DNA of 64,000 bases from UMGS1766 sp963660915 (GTDB lineage: Bacteria > Bacillota > Clostridia > Oscillospirales > Oscillospiraceae), in NCBI GenBank assembly GCA_963660915.1, contig CAVLAO010000001.1, forward strand, positions 84,075-148,074, read 5' to 3'. Under the pieces are notes generated by a model. It had not been told where the DNA came from. It saw only the letters and a program-made list of their open reading frames with translations, and did not search any database. Of this stretch, positions 7,328 through 16,525 are shown one piece after another. The translations under genes were made by a program, and so were the position numbers. Each line of letters opens with the position of its first letter. Position 1 is the first letter of the stretch.

Positions 7328-9568
7328 ATGGCAAAGAAAAAACGAACCGGCGGCGAACTGCACCGGACAGATAATCCCCACGTAAAGGGTCTGCGGGCGG
7401 ATGTATTGGAACAGCCCATTGTCGAAACTCTGGAATGGAACTACATGCCTTATGCTATGAGCGTGATTATTTCCCGCGCCATCCCGGAAATTGACGGGTT
7501 CAAACCCAGTCACCGCAAGTTGCTGTACACAATGTATCAAATGCATTTGCTGAACGGCAACCGTACCAAAAGCGCCAACATCGTCGGCCAGACCATGCGG
7601 CTGAACCCGCATGGCGACGCCGCTATTTACGACACCATGGTGCGCCTGTCCAGGGGCTACGGCGCACTGCTCAATCCCTACGTCGACAGCAAGGGAAACT
7701 TTGGTAAAGTATATTCCAGAGATATGGCCTGGGCTGCAAGCCGTTATACGGAAGCGCGGCTGGACCCTATCTGCAGCGAATTTTTCCGTGACATCGACAA
7801 AGACACCGTTGATTTTGTAGATAACTACGATGCCACCATGAAGGAGCCTTCCCTCCTTCCCACCACATTCCCCAATGTGCTGGTAAGTGCAAACCAGGGC
7901 ATTGCCGTCGGTATGGCGTCCAACATCTGCGGTTTCAACCTTGGCGAAGTCTGCGACGCCACCATCGCCCGCATCAAGCATCCTTCCTCTGATCTGACCG
8001 CAACCTTGAAAGCTCCCGACTTTTCCACCGGCGGTCAACTGCTGTACGATGAAAAGGAGATTGAAAAAATTTACTCCACCGGCCGCGGATCCTTCAAAGT
8101 GCGTTCCAAGTGGCGGTATGACAAGACCGAAAATGTGATTGAAGTCTATGAAATTCCCTACTCCACCACCATCGAGGTCATCATGGACAAAATTGTGGAG
8201 TTGAACAAAGCCGGAAAAATAAAGGAAATTGCAGATCTCCGGGATGAAACCGATCTCAGCGGTCTGAAACTGGCCATTGATCTGAAACGCGGGGTAGATC
8301 CGGACAAGCTGATGCAAAAACTCTACCGTCTCACCCCTCTTCAGGACAGCTTTGCCTGCAACTTCAACATTCTGATTGCCGGTATGCCCCGGGTTATGGG
8401 CGTGGGGGAGATTCTGGATGAGTGGACCGCCTGGCGCACCGATTCCATTCGCCGCCGCTCCTACTATGACATGCAAAGGAAGGAGCAGAAGCTGCACCTT
8501 CTCCAGGGCTTGAAGCAGATTTTGTTGGACATTGACAAAGCCATCAAAATCATCCGGGAAACCGAATCCGACGCTGAGGTCGTGCCCAATTTGATGATCG
8601 GTTTCGGCATCGACGAGGTGCAGGCTGACTTTGTAGCGGAAATCAAGCTGCGCAACATCAACAAGGAGTACATTCTCAAGCGCACTGCCGAGGTGGATGA
8701 GCTGGCCGACCAGATTGCTGATCTGAAGGATCTGATCGCCTCACCCAAGCGGCTGCAGAAAGTTATCATCGACGAGCTGACGGAAGTAAAGAAAAAATAT
8801 GCCTCTCCCCGCCGCACGGAGATTCTCTATAACGTTCCGGAGGAAACTGTGGAAGAAGAAGAGGAAGTTCCGGATATTCCCGTGAATCTTTTCCTTTCCA
8901 AAGAAGGCTACTTCAAGAAAATTACCCAGCAATCCCTGCGCATGGCATCGGAGCAGAAATTCAAAGAAGGGGATCAGCTCTATCTCAGCTGGGAAGCCAG
9001 TAACCGGGATGAAATGTTGGTCTTCTCCGATCACCAGCAGTGCTATAAGACAAAACTTGCGGACTTCACACCCACCAAAGCCAGCGCTATGGGCGATTAT
9101 CTGCCCACCAAATTGGGCATGGATGAGGGAGAAGGCATGTTCTGGGCCTGCATTCCGGGAGATTATTCTGCACATATCCTGTTCGTGTTCGAAAACGGAA
9201 AGGTTGCCCGGGTTCCCCTGTCCGCCTATCAGACGCAGGGCAATCGCCGCCGCCTGACCAACGCCTACTCCGACAAATCTCCTTTGGTTGCCTGCCTGCT
9301 CCTTACCGAGGATCAGGAAGTTGTGCTGACCTCCACAGAGGGACGCGCCGTAATCTTCAATTCCGCGTCTCTTGCCCCGAAAACCACCCGCTCTACACAG
9401 GGTGTGTCGGTTATGACGTTGAAACCGAAGTGGCACGTTGCCTCCGCCCGATTCCTGACCGACTGCAGCATTGTCAACGCTCCCCGCTACCGCTCCCGTT
9501 CTTTGCCCGTGGCCGGTGCTCTGCTGAAACCGGAAGACAAAGGGGAAGAACAACTGACTCTAATCTAA
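7328..9568 (+). CDS. parC: Topoisomerase IV-like subunit A
   Basis: The 746-residue breakage-reunion subunit. The winged-helix region contains the active-site tyrosine in AASRYTEARL (near residue 140), the family's DGFKPSHRKLLYTMY start is at about 56-70, and the GIAVGMASNI loop follows. A coiled-coil gate region lies at about residues 375-490. The C-terminal beta-pinwheel (about 515-730) has no canonical QRRGGKG GyrA box. An acidic stretch (EETVEEEEEVPD) links the two halves. It lies 68 nt after parE in the same direction and should act with it in chromosome decatenation or relaxation. Confidence 0.85.
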   Translation: MAKKKRTGGELHRTDNPHVKGLRADVLEQPIVETLEWNYMPYAMSVIISRAIPEIDGFKPSHRKLLYTMYQMHLLNGNRTKSANIVGQTMRLNPHGDAAIYDTMVRLSRGYGALLNPYVDSKGNFGKVYSRDMAWAASRYTEARLDPICSEFFRDIDKDTVDFVDNYDATMKEPSLLPTTFPNVLVSANQGIAVGMASNICGFNLGEVCDATIARIKHPSSDLTATLKAPDFSTGGQLLYDEKEIEKIYSTGRGSFKVRSKWRYDKTENVIEVYEIPYSTTIEVIMDKIVELNKAGKIKEIADLRDETDLSGLKLAIDLKRGVDPDKLMQKLYRLTPLQDSFACNFNILIAGMPRVMGVGEILDEWTAWRTDSIRRRSYYDMQRKEQKLHLLQGLKQILLDIDKAIKIIRETESDAEVVPNLMIGFGIDEVQADFVAEIKLRNINKEYILKRTAEVDELADQIADLKDLIASPKRLQKVIIDELTEVKKKYASPRRTEILYNVPEETVEEEEEVPDIPVNLFLSKEGYFKKITQQSLRMASEQKFKEGDQLYLSWEASNRDEMLVFSDHQQCYKTKLADFTPTKASAMGDYLPTKLGMDEGEGMFWACIPGDYSAHILFVFENGKVARVPLSAYQTQGNRRRLTNAYSDKSPLVACLLLTEDQEVVLTSTEGRAVIFNSASLAPKTTRSTQGVSVMTLKPKWHVASARFLTDCSIVNAPRYRSRSLPVAGALLKPEDKGEEQLTLI

Positions 9569-9585
9569 ACAGCAAGGTGATTTTC

Positions 9586-10182
9586 ATGGCAGACATTGAA
9601 AAACTGCGTAAAAATCTGGAACGGGAAGGATTTCTCGTCTCTGTATTTGATTCTGCGAACGAAGCTTCCGCCTACCTCAATTGCAAAATTGACGGTACTC
9701 GCGTCGGGTTTGGCGGAAGCCAGACCGTGCGGGACATGGGACTGTACGAGCAGCTCTGTTCCCACAACGACTGCCACTGGCACTGGGACAAGGTAAACAA
9801 CATTATCCCCGAAGAGGCAACCACAGCCCCGGTTTACATCACTTCCCTCAATGGAGTCAGTGAAAACGGCGAGCTGATTAACATCGATGGCGGCGGCAAT
9901 CGGGTTGCCTCCACTCTCTACGGCCATGAGAAAGTATATTTCATTATTGGGGAAAACAAAATTGCTCCGGATTATGACGCCGCTCTCTGGCGCGCCCGCA
10001 ACATTGCCGCTCCTCTGAATGCCAAGCGCCTGGAGAAAAAAACGCCCTGTGTAAAGACCGGTCAATGCATGAACTGTTCTGCTCCGGAACGGATCTGTCG
10101 TGCGCTGGTCGTATTGTGGGACAAGCCCGCTCTGATTCCGGAAGCAGAAGTCGTAATTATTCGGGAAAATCTCGGCTTTTAA
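9586..10182 (+). CDS. LUD-domain (LutC/DUF162) protein
   Basis: A 198-residue protein of the LUD superfamily, whose founding members LutB and LutC take part in lactate oxidation. Many stand-alone copies in anaerobes have unknown substrates. The family-like GFGGSQTVRDMGLYEQL segment is near residues 44-60, and a cysteine group (CVKTGQCMNC) lies near 156-165. Neither LutA nor LutB is adjacent, so a role in lactate use is not supported by context. ATG 9586 has AAGGTG upstream and lies 17 nt after the parC stop. Confidence 0.75.
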   Translation: MADIEKLRKNLEREGFLVSVFDSANEASAYLNCKIDGTRVGFGGSQTVRDMGLYEQLCSHNDCHWHWDKVNNIIPEEATTAPVYITSLNGVSENGELINIDGGGNRVASTLYGHEKVYFIIGENKIAPDYDAALWRARNIAAPLNAKRLEKKTPCVKTGQCMNCSAPERICRALVVLWDKPALIPEAEVVIIRENLGF

Positions 10183-10206
10183 GCCCTAAAAGGAGAGGAC
10201 AAAAAG

Positions 10207-11334
10207 ATGAAGCGTTGGATTGCAGCCCTACTCTGTGTTGTTCTTTTGCCGACCATGTTAACCGGCTGCAGCTCCATCTTTGACCGGGATTACGCCTCTG
10301 TCACGCCCCACCAGGAGCAGGCTGCTTCCGATGAAGATGCATCCATTCTACGCGCAGAGACCTATGCCGAGCTTGTCAGCTGCGTGCAGCATTTCGTTTC
10401 CATGGGGCAGTCCATCGGTACCGTTCATGTATACCAATACTCCGGTGACATCGACACGGACTTGCAGACCGCCAGCAATGAGGTGCTTCATGAAGATCCT
10501 CTGGGTGCCTATGCTTTGGAAAACATCACCTACACCTGCTCCCGCATCGTTTCCTACTACGAATGCACTTTTTTCCTCACTTTTTGCCGGTCAATGGAAG
10601 AAATCTCCTCTATCAAAAGTGCCTATGGCTGGGGTGCGATCCGTGAACAAATCTCCGATTCCTTAGCCGGCTTTCAGCCGTCCCTCACTTTGCGAACCTC
10701 CAGTTTTTATGCTGATTCTGCTCAACTCTATGCTTTGGCGCAAACTGCTTACTACGATGCCCCGGCAACTGCACTCGGCTATCCTGCAGTTGCTGTCAGT
10801 ATCTATCCGGAGTCGTCGAACACCAGCCGTTATCGGATTATCGAAATCACTTTTTCTTATGCCAACACTCAGTCCACTCTGAAAAAGCGTGCGGAAGCCG
10901 TTGCCGCCCGGGCCGCTCAACTGGCAGGTGTGGAATCCGCTGCTGATGCAACTGTTGCAGTCCTGCTCCGCTCGCGCCTATTAGCCGTCACAGAATATGA
11001 TGAGAACGGATCCTCCAGCGTTTACAGTGCGTTAATTCTTGGAAACGGAAACAGCGAAGCTATCGGCATGAGCTATGCCCTGCTCTGCCGCCAAGCCGGT
11101 ATATCCTGTCAGTTGGTGCAGGGCACTTGGAACGGAACGCCTCATAGTTGGAATATCATCGAGCTTAATGGGCAGTATTGGCACGTTGACTTGACACTTG
11201 GCGACACGGAAGGCGCCCGTTATACCGATGAGGAAATGAACTCCCTCGGATATCAGTGGTCTCAGGACGACTACCCCACTTGCTCCGGAACCGTTGATTC
11301 TGAAATTGAAACGGAAAAAGTTGAAAATATGTAG
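10207..11334 (+). CDS. Lipoprotein with transglutaminase-like domain
   Basis: A 375-residue exported protein. The signal peptide ends in a lipobox (MLTGC, Cys21), so it is predicted to be lipid-anchored on the outer face of the membrane. The C-terminal third has the transglutaminase-like triad arrangement: Cys in YALLCRQAGI, His in TPHSWN and Asp in WHVDLTLGD. Such domains act as cysteine proteases or crosslinking enzymes; which applies here is not clear. The middle region (about 40-250) is not recognised. AGGAGAGG precedes the start, 24 nt after the LUD gene. Confidence 0.75.
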   Translation: MKRWIAALLCVVLLPTMLTGCSSIFDRDYASVTPHQEQAASDEDASILRAETYAELVSCVQHFVSMGQSIGTVHVYQYSGDIDTDLQTASNEVLHEDPLGAYALENITYTCSRIVSYYECTFFLTFCRSMEEISSIKSAYGWGAIREQISDSLAGFQPSLTLRTSSFYADSAQLYALAQTAYYDAPATALGYPAVAVSIYPESSNTSRYRIIEITFSYANTQSTLKKRAEAVAARAAQLAGVESAADATVAVLLRSRLLAVTEYDENGSSSVYSALILGNGNSEAIGMSYALLCRQAGISCQLVQGTWNGTPHSWNIIELNGQYWHVDLTLGDTEGARYTDEEMNSLGYQWSQDDYPTCSGTVDSEIETEKVENM

Positions 11335-11441
11335 GTCTGTCCATGATGTGTGACAGAAAAAGCGGAAAGATGAGAGTACCTGTTTCGGCGAACGGCAATC
11401 GAGTGGACACATAGACAAATTGATGTATTCCCTATTCCGGA

Positions 11442-11500
11442 TGAACTGCACCCCACTGTTAGACATTGTATCATACTGTCTAACAGTGGGGTGCAGTTCA
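11442..11500. repeat. 59-bp perfect palindromic element (IS3/IS150-end-like)
   Basis: Two perfectly complementary 24-nt arms (11442-11465 and 11477-11500) flank an 11-nt centre. Each arm begins at its outer tip with TGAACTGCACCCC and ends with TTAGACA. The TG...CA tips and the CTGCACCC segment resemble the terminal inverted repeats of IS150-group IS3 elements as I recall them. No transposase or target-site duplication is seen. It lies between two convergent genes and would fold into a very stable hairpin, so it could also act as a bidirectional terminator. Confidence 0.6.
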
Positions 11501-11648
11501 CTTACATTCAAAGTCTTAATCTCTTCTTTACTATACCCTATAAGGTTTTATTTGTTGATTTTTAATTACCACCTTATGTGACCGTTAGCAAAATAGAATG
11601 ATCACTTCTATCTCTTATTTTTCTGCTGCTTCCGCACTAAATACGGCA

Positions 11649-11717
11649 GAAACCCGGTTGCCGCCTAAGGACAACCGGGTTTCCCGATATGCTGTGCCTC
11701 GCAGTTTTCTGCGAGGC
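11649..11717 (-). terminator. Two hairpins after the LtaS-like gene
   Basis: A 9-bp stem (11696-11704 / 11709-11717, TTTT loop) and a 12-bp stem (11649-11660 / 11672-11683) follow the stop codon at 11731. Neither has a strong T tract on the minus strand, so termination is inferred from position and stem strength. Confidence 0.45.
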
Positions 11718-11730
11718 TGAAATTTTCCGT

Positions 11731-13650
11731 TCAGCCCTCTGAAACAAAGAAGAAGCTCTCTTCTTCGCTGTCTCCGAACAGGTTGTAATATTGCAGCATT
11801 TCATACTGTTGCAGAAGTTCCTGTTCCTCCTCACTGAGGCTGTCCTCCATGCCGTCGCCAAGAATACGTCCGTCCGTCATGGTGTAGCCAATGCGGGTAA
11901 TTGATGCGAAGGTTTCGTTCACATGGCTCAGGAACTTCATCCAGCCGGTTTGAGGATAGCCTGCGGTCTGACTGGCCAGATTGCCTAAAAAGCTGGCACC
12001 GACTAGCACATCATCCTCTTCTTCGATATCAAAGTTTGCCCAAATAAAGAAAGGCGTCACATACTGTGCCAAGAGCTCTTCATCGGTTCTGTCATCCAAA
12101 TCCTTGCTATAGATGTCTTTATAGAGGTTATTGCTCAAAGGCGGCTGATGATCGCCAAAGAAAAGAATCACTGTCGGCTCTTCCACTTCGCTGTAATGCT
12201 CAATCAATTCCTGAAGCGCACTGTCCGTGGCGGAAACCAACGCAAGGTACTGATTCGTTGTGCTGTTATAGCTTTTGCCCTGATAACTTCCCGTCAGCGC
12301 AGCCGTCGCTTGAAGATTTGTCCAAGAGCGATCGTAACCGGAGTGATTCTGCATGGTCACATTAAAGACAAAGCAGTCCTCTCCTGCCTCCTTTGCTGCA
12401 TCCGTCAGCTGATAGATCCGTTCAAAATCAGCGCTGTCCGACACAAATCCGCGTTTTTTCTCCATCTCGGTATAGTCGGTTGTAATGTCTGTGCCGTCTA
12501 CTGTGGTATCCTCGTAATACTGACTGGCAAAGCCAAGGCGATCATATGCCGTAATTCGGTTCCACCCGGAGGATTTATAGGGGTGATAGGCCGAAGACCG
12601 CACCTTCAATACCTTTGCAATCTGTGCCAGAGAAGGTGTCTTTTCCGTCAAATAAAGCTGATAAGCCACCGTGCCGCTGGGCAGATACGTCATATTATTG
12701 CCCGTCAGCACTTCAAACTCCACTGCTGCAGTTCCGCCGCCGGTAACCGGAGAAACCATTTGACCTTTGATGGTATTTTCCGTCAGAGAATGATAGAACG
12801 GTGTTGGATCCTCACTTAGTGTCAGCGTGTCGAACCGGGTAAGATCTGCAAAGGACTCGTCCATAATGCAGATAAAATTAGTCGTGATGTCACTGTCCGA
12901 GGAACTGTCCGAAGTATACCCCTCCTGTTCCAGCTGCTCAATTAAAGCACGCGCTGCCTCATCACTATACCCTTCCGGCTTTTCTACCCGCATATAGCGG
13001 GCGGAAACGGTGAAATTCAGCAAGAAACCATTGCCCCAGGTTTTCCACTGCTGGGCATAAACACCGAGGGTAGGCAGCATAGACGTAAAAAAGAAACATA
13101 CAATGTAAATGCTCCACCCCACCGCAATTCCGAGGTTCAGCCATTTTACCCATTTTCGGGCGAAATAGCGCTTTTGTTTCGGGATGAACAATGCCAGTCC
13201 CAATACCGCACACATAAGCAGAATGGCCTTCCATGTGGTTTCATCCAGGCTGTAGTCATACCCCTCTGCAACATTGGCTGCTGTTTTCCAACCAAGCAAA
13301 TCAATTGGGAACAGCGCCCGCCCGCGAAAACGCAATACATAGTGATTGGAAAGTCCGAAAAGGAAGGAGCACAGCGTTGTAATCCAGATTGCCCCCTTCT
13401 GCCGACCGGTGATCACCCAACCGATAAACAAAATACAGCTGTACCAAATCAGGTTCATTGCCCACTGCCAGGGCTCCAATCGGGTGAGCTGATTGTCGCT
13501 GAGGTACTCCACCATCCAAAAGCAAAACAGCGGCGTTGCCCCGAAGAAAATCCATGGTAGAATAGTCTTCCAGTATTCCAACCAGAATTCCTTCCATCGT
13601 TCCGGCAGGGCACGAAGCACGCACCAAAATTTTTTACATTTCTCTAACAT
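11731..13650 (-). CDS. LTA synthase-family sulfatase (LtaS-like)
   Basis: A 639-residue membrane enzyme of the LtaS/alkaline phosphatase fold, which polymerises or transfers glycerol-phosphate or related groups outside the cell. About five N-terminal membrane helices (residues 25-190) precede the extracellular domain. Recognisable catalytic elements are IMDESFADL (metal site), GGGTAAVEFEVLTG with the nucleophilic threonine, and FFGDHQPPL near residues 525-533. An acidic C-terminal tail follows. ATG 13650 is preferred over the upstream GTG at 13674 because GAAGGA precedes it. It stands alone between a convergent lipoprotein and divergent pyrG. The exact substrate is not known. Confidence 0.8.
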   Translation of the reverse strand: MLEKCKKFWCVLRALPERWKEFWLEYWKTILPWIFFGATPLFCFWMVEYLSDNQLTRLEPWQWAMNLIWYSCILFIGWVITGRQKGAIWITTLCSFLFGLSNHYVLRFRGRALFPIDLLGWKTAANVAEGYDYSLDETTWKAILLMCAVLGLALFIPKQKRYFARKWVKWLNLGIAVGWSIYIVCFFFTSMLPTLGVYAQQWKTWGNGFLLNFTVSARYMRVEKPEGYSDEAARALIEQLEQEGYTSDSSSDSDITTNFICIMDESFADLTRFDTLTLSEDPTPFYHSLTENTIKGQMVSPVTGGGTAAVEFEVLTGNNMTYLPSGTVAYQLYLTEKTPSLAQIAKVLKVRSSAYHPYKSSGWNRITAYDRLGFASQYYEDTTVDGTDITTDYTEMEKKRGFVSDSADFERIYQLTDAAKEAGEDCFVFNVTMQNHSGYDRSWTNLQATAALTGSYQGKSYNSTTNQYLALVSATDSALQELIEHYSEVEEPTVILFFGDHQPPLSNNLYKDIYSKDLDDRTDEELLAQYVTPFFIWANFDIEEEDDVLVGASFLGNLASQTAGYPQTGWMKFLSHVNETFASITRIGYTMTDGRILGDGMEDSLSEEEQELLQQYEMLQYYNLFGDSEEESFFFVSEG

Positions 13651-13776
13651 GCAGGTTTCCTTCTTCAAACACAAACTAGGGTTATTTTACCACAGTTTAC
13701 ATTTCAGCGCAAAATTTTTAACCACTTCTCCACCATTTTCACCAAAACAACGATCAAATGAGAGGTTCGTTTTTCA

Positions 13777-13805
13777 TTGACGAAAGAATAGGGAAAAGGT
13801 ATAAT
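13777..13805 (+). promoter_or_regulatory. pyrG promoter
   Basis: TTGACG (13777-13782) and TATAAT (13800-13805) have a 17-nt spacer, about 40 nt before the pyrG start. No PyrR-type or long attenuating leader is present. Confidence 0.7.
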
Positions 13806-13846
13806 AGTCTTATCTATTGAATTTTAGCCAGAAGGAGGCTTTCCCC

Positions 13847-15457
13847 ATGTCTGTGAAATATATTTTCGTCACCGGCGGTGTGGTTTCCGGTCTCGGAAAG
13901 GGCATTACTGCCGCGTCTTTGGGTCGTCTGCTGAAGGAGCGCGGTCTGAAGGTCACCAACCAGAAACTTGATCCATATCTGAATGTGGATCCCGGTACGA
14001 TGAGTCCCTATCAGCACGGCGAAGTGTTTGTAACGGACGATGGTGCAGAAACTGACCTGGATCTCGGCCACTATGAACGGTTTACTGACGAGAGCCTGAC
14101 CGTCAACTCCTCCGTCACCTCCGGCAAGGTATATTGGAATGTACTCAACCGCGAACGCCAGGGCGAATATCTGGGTGGCACCATTCAGGTCATCCCTCAC
14201 ATCACCAACGAAATCAAAGAACGGATCTACCGCATGGGCAAAACCAGCAATGTGGATATCTGTATCACCGAGGTCGGCGGAACGGTTGGTGACATTGAGA
14301 GCCAGCCCTTCCTGGAGGCCATTCGTCAAGTCGGTCGGGAACTGCCTCGGGAAGACGTTATGTATGTCCATGTCTCTCTGGTGGTCAGTATTCCCGGTTC
14401 CGGCGAGCTGAAGAGCAAGCCCACCCAGCATTCCTGCAAGGAATTGCTGAGCATCGGCATTCAGCCGGATGTCATCGTCTGCCGCGCTGATCAGCCTCTG
14501 ACCGACGATATTCGCCGTAAAATCTCCATGTTCTGCAATATTCCGCCTGAAAACGCAATTCCCAACCTGACCGCACCGATTCTATATGAGGTACCCCTCA
14601 TGCTGGAAGAAGAAGGTCTGGCTGACGTTGTTGTAAAGCGCCTTGGTCTGGACTGCCCCAAACCCGATCTGACCGCATGGGCTCAAATGGTGGAACGAGC
14701 AAAGGCTGCCTCTGATACAGTGGAAATTGCACTGGTCGGCAAGTATGTTGCACTGCACGATGCTTATCTCTCTGTCGTGGAGGCCCTCACCCACGGCGGC
14801 ATTGAGAACGACGTAAAGGTAAAAATCCGTTGGGTGGACTCCGAGTTGGTTACCGATGATAATGCAGCCGAAATTCTGAACGGCGTAGACGGCATTATCG
14901 TCCCCGGCGGCTTCGGCGACCGCGGCATCGAGGGCATGATCTCCTCCATTTACTGGGCTCGCGTGAATAAAGTGCCTACCTTCGGCATCTGCCTTGGCAT
15001 GCAGATGGCGGTCGTTGAATACGCTCGTCATGTTTTGGGGCTTGCAGACGCACATTCCGGCGAATTCCGTCCCGATTGCGCCAATCCGGTAATCGACTTG
15101 ATGCCGGAGCAGAAGGACATCACTGACAAAGGCGGCACCATGCGCCTCGGTGCATATCCCTGCAAGCTGATGAGCACCGACAGCCGTTCCTATGCTGCTT
15201 ATCAGGATGAGGTCATCTATGAACGCCATCGTCATCGCTATGAATTCAACAACCTGTATCGTGAACCGCTTCAGAATGCCGGATTGGTTTTGGCCGGTCT
15301 GAGCCCCAATGAGCGGCTGGTAGAGATTGTAGAAGTGCCGGATCATCCCTGGTTTGTCGGCGCTCAATTCCATCCGGAATTCAAGAGCCGTCCCAATAAG
15401 GCTCAACCTTTGTTCCGTGATTTTATTGCTGCAGCAAAAGCGTATCACAAGCATTGA
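13847..15457 (+). CDS. pyrG: CTP synthase
   Basis: A 536-residue enzyme that aminates UTP to CTP using ATP and glutamine in the cytoplasm. The N-terminal synthase domain starts with the family's P-loop (YIFVTGGVVSGLGKGI). The C-terminal class I glutaminase domain has the nucleophile in FGICLGMQMAV and the His-Glu pair in GAQFHPEF. The length is normal. GAAGGAGG precedes ATG 13847. It is monocistronic, with its own promoter and a strong terminator. Confidence 0.97.
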   Translation: MSVKYIFVTGGVVSGLGKGITAASLGRLLKERGLKVTNQKLDPYLNVDPGTMSPYQHGEVFVTDDGAETDLDLGHYERFTDESLTVNSSVTSGKVYWNVLNRERQGEYLGGTIQVIPHITNEIKERIYRMGKTSNVDICITEVGGTVGDIESQPFLEAIRQVGRELPREDVMYVHVSLVVSIPGSGELKSKPTQHSCKELLSIGIQPDVIVCRADQPLTDDIRRKISMFCNIPPENAIPNLTAPILYEVPLMLEEEGLADVVVKRLGLDCPKPDLTAWAQMVERAKAASDTVEIALVGKYVALHDAYLSVVEALTHGGIENDVKVKIRWVDSELVTDDNAAEILNGVDGIIVPGGFGDRGIEGMISSIYWARVNKVPTFGICLGMQMAVVEYARHVLGLADAHSGEFRPDCANPVIDLMPEQKDITDKGGTMRLGAYPCKLMSTDSRSYAAYQDEVIYERHRHRYEFNNLYREPLQNAGLVLAGLSPNERLVEIVEVPDHPWFVGAQFHPEFKSRPNKAQPLFRDFIAAAKAYHKH

Positions 15458-15472
15458 GCATCCTTTTTCATG

Positions 15473-15508
15473 CGCCGCTGACCGAGTTAAAGTCAGCGGC
15501 GTTTTTTT
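15473..15508 (+). terminator. pyrG terminator
   Basis: A 10-bp stem (CGCCGCTGAC at 15473-15482, GTCAGCGGCG at 15492-15501) is followed by seven T residues. Confidence 0.85.
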
Positions 15509-15638
15509 GTTCCTGTCTTCAAAAAACAACCTTTCGACAAGATTTGACCGACTGCATCAATGTACTCCCCGGATTTTATCTCCATTCCGTGATTGCGCAC
15601 AAAGTATTGAAAACACTGAAAAAATCGGCTCTTTTTGA

Positions 15639-15667
15639 TTGACTTTTCCCGTTTTCGATGGTATCTT
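15639..15667 (+). promoter_or_regulatory. Promoter of the small 82-residue gene
   Basis: TTGACT (15639-15644) and TATCTT (15662-15667) are 17 nt apart, 52 nt before the start at 15719. Confidence 0.5.
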
Positions 15668-15718
15668 TTTTCATGGATACAGAAGTCAAAAAGAATGAAA
15701 GAAAGTTGAGTGATTATT

Positions 15719-15967
15719 ATGTTGTTGAAAAATATCGGTGATATCGATATGCTGCTGAAGGCCGTGGATAAGTGCCATGGTGATGTTGTAATCCGTTCTC
15801 TGGATGGTAGCGAGGAATTCAGCCTGAAGTCCTCCTTCTCCAAGTATCTGGCAATTGGCCGTCTTGCCGACGAGCACGGTGAAGACTATGAGATGTTCTG
15901 CCTGAGCAAGGATGACGAGCCCTTTATGCTGCAATTCTTCTATGATATTGAAAAGGAAAAGAAATAA
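15719..15967 (+). CDS. Small conserved-looking hypothetical protein
   Basis: An 82-residue acidic protein (starts MLLKNIGDIDMLLKAVDKCHGDV) with no family I recognise. It has alternating hydrophobic and charged residues and no signal peptide or membrane helix, so a small cytoplasmic alpha/beta protein is likely. It has its own promoter and a strong terminator, which supports it being real. The ATG at 15719 was chosen; an in-frame GTG at 15710 is possible, and neither has a strong Shine-Dalgarno site. Confidence 0.65.
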   Translation: MLLKNIGDIDMLLKAVDKCHGDVVIRSLDGSEEFSLKSSFSKYLAIGRLADEHGEDYEMFCLSKDDEPFMLQFFYDIEKEKK

Positions 15968-15994
15968 TATATTTCCCCCTGCTTTATGTGATTC

Positions 15995-16039
15995 GGCGCT
16001 GCAGATACCGTATGGTACGATGCAGCGCCTTTGATTTTT
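15995..16039 (+). terminator. Terminator of the small gene
   Basis: A 9-bp stem (GGCGCTGCA at 15995-16003, TGCAGCGCC at 16021-16029) is followed by TTTGATTTTT. Confidence 0.75.
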
Positions 16040-16059
16040 ATACAAGCACACAGAAAATA

Positions 16060-16092
16060 AAAAACGCACTGTGGAATACACAGTGCGTTTTT
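16060..16092 (-). terminator. Terminator of the ribosomal protein operon
   Basis: A 14-nt inverted repeat (AAAAACGCACTGTG / CACAGTGCGTTTTT) with a 5-nt loop lies 22 nt after the rplQ stop. A-rich and T-rich flanks would let it work in both directions. Confidence 0.85.
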
Positions 16093-16114
16093 ATGCAATA
16101 AATCTGTTGTGGGA

Positions 16115-16456
16115 TTACACCAGTTCGATGATAGCCATCTCTGCGGCATCACCGCGGCGGGGCCCGATGCGGACGATACGGGTGTAACCACCGTTGCGGT
16201 CAGCATACTTTGCGCCGATCTGGTCGAACAGCTTCTTGGCAACGTCTTCCTTGGTCAGGAACGCCAGAGCCTGACGATAGGCTGCCAGGTCGTTCTGCTT
16301 TGCCAGGGTGATCATCTTCTCAGCCAGGGGCTGAACTTCCTTGGCACGGGTGACAGTGGTCTTAATCTGCTCATTTTCGAGCAGGTCAGTGACCAGGCCA
16401 CGCAGCATTGCCATACGCTGGTCGGTAGGCTTACCGAGCTTCCGGTTGCTGGGCAT
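16115..16456 (-). CDS. rplQ: Ribosomal protein bL17
   Basis: A 113-residue large-subunit protein, last gene of the fused S10-spc-alpha operon. The conserved start MPSNRKLGKPTDQRMAMLRG and the RGDAAEMAIIELV end fit bL17. ATG 16456 has AAGGAG upstream; an upstream in-frame start at 16480 lacks one. Confidence 0.97.
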   Translation of the reverse strand: MPSNRKLGKPTDQRMAMLRGLVTDLLENEQIKTTVTRAKEVQPLAEKMITLAKQNDLAAYRQALAFLTKEDVAKKLFDQIGAKYADRNGGYTRIVRIGPRRGDAAEMAIIELV

Positions 16457-16525
16457 TGTATTCACTCCTTCGTATATCACACCTGCATAACGCAGGCGAG
16501 ATCGTGTTTAGACGTTTCGCTTTGG

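Noticed and set aside
7256..8497. A 413-codon minus-strand frame inside parC
   Set aside because: It is antisense to a well-conserved topoisomerase subunit and lacks a ribosome site.
11032..11511. Minus-strand frame covering the lipoprotein end and the 59-bp palindrome
   Set aside because: It runs antisense to the transglutaminase-like domain and shows no transposase motif such as DDE.
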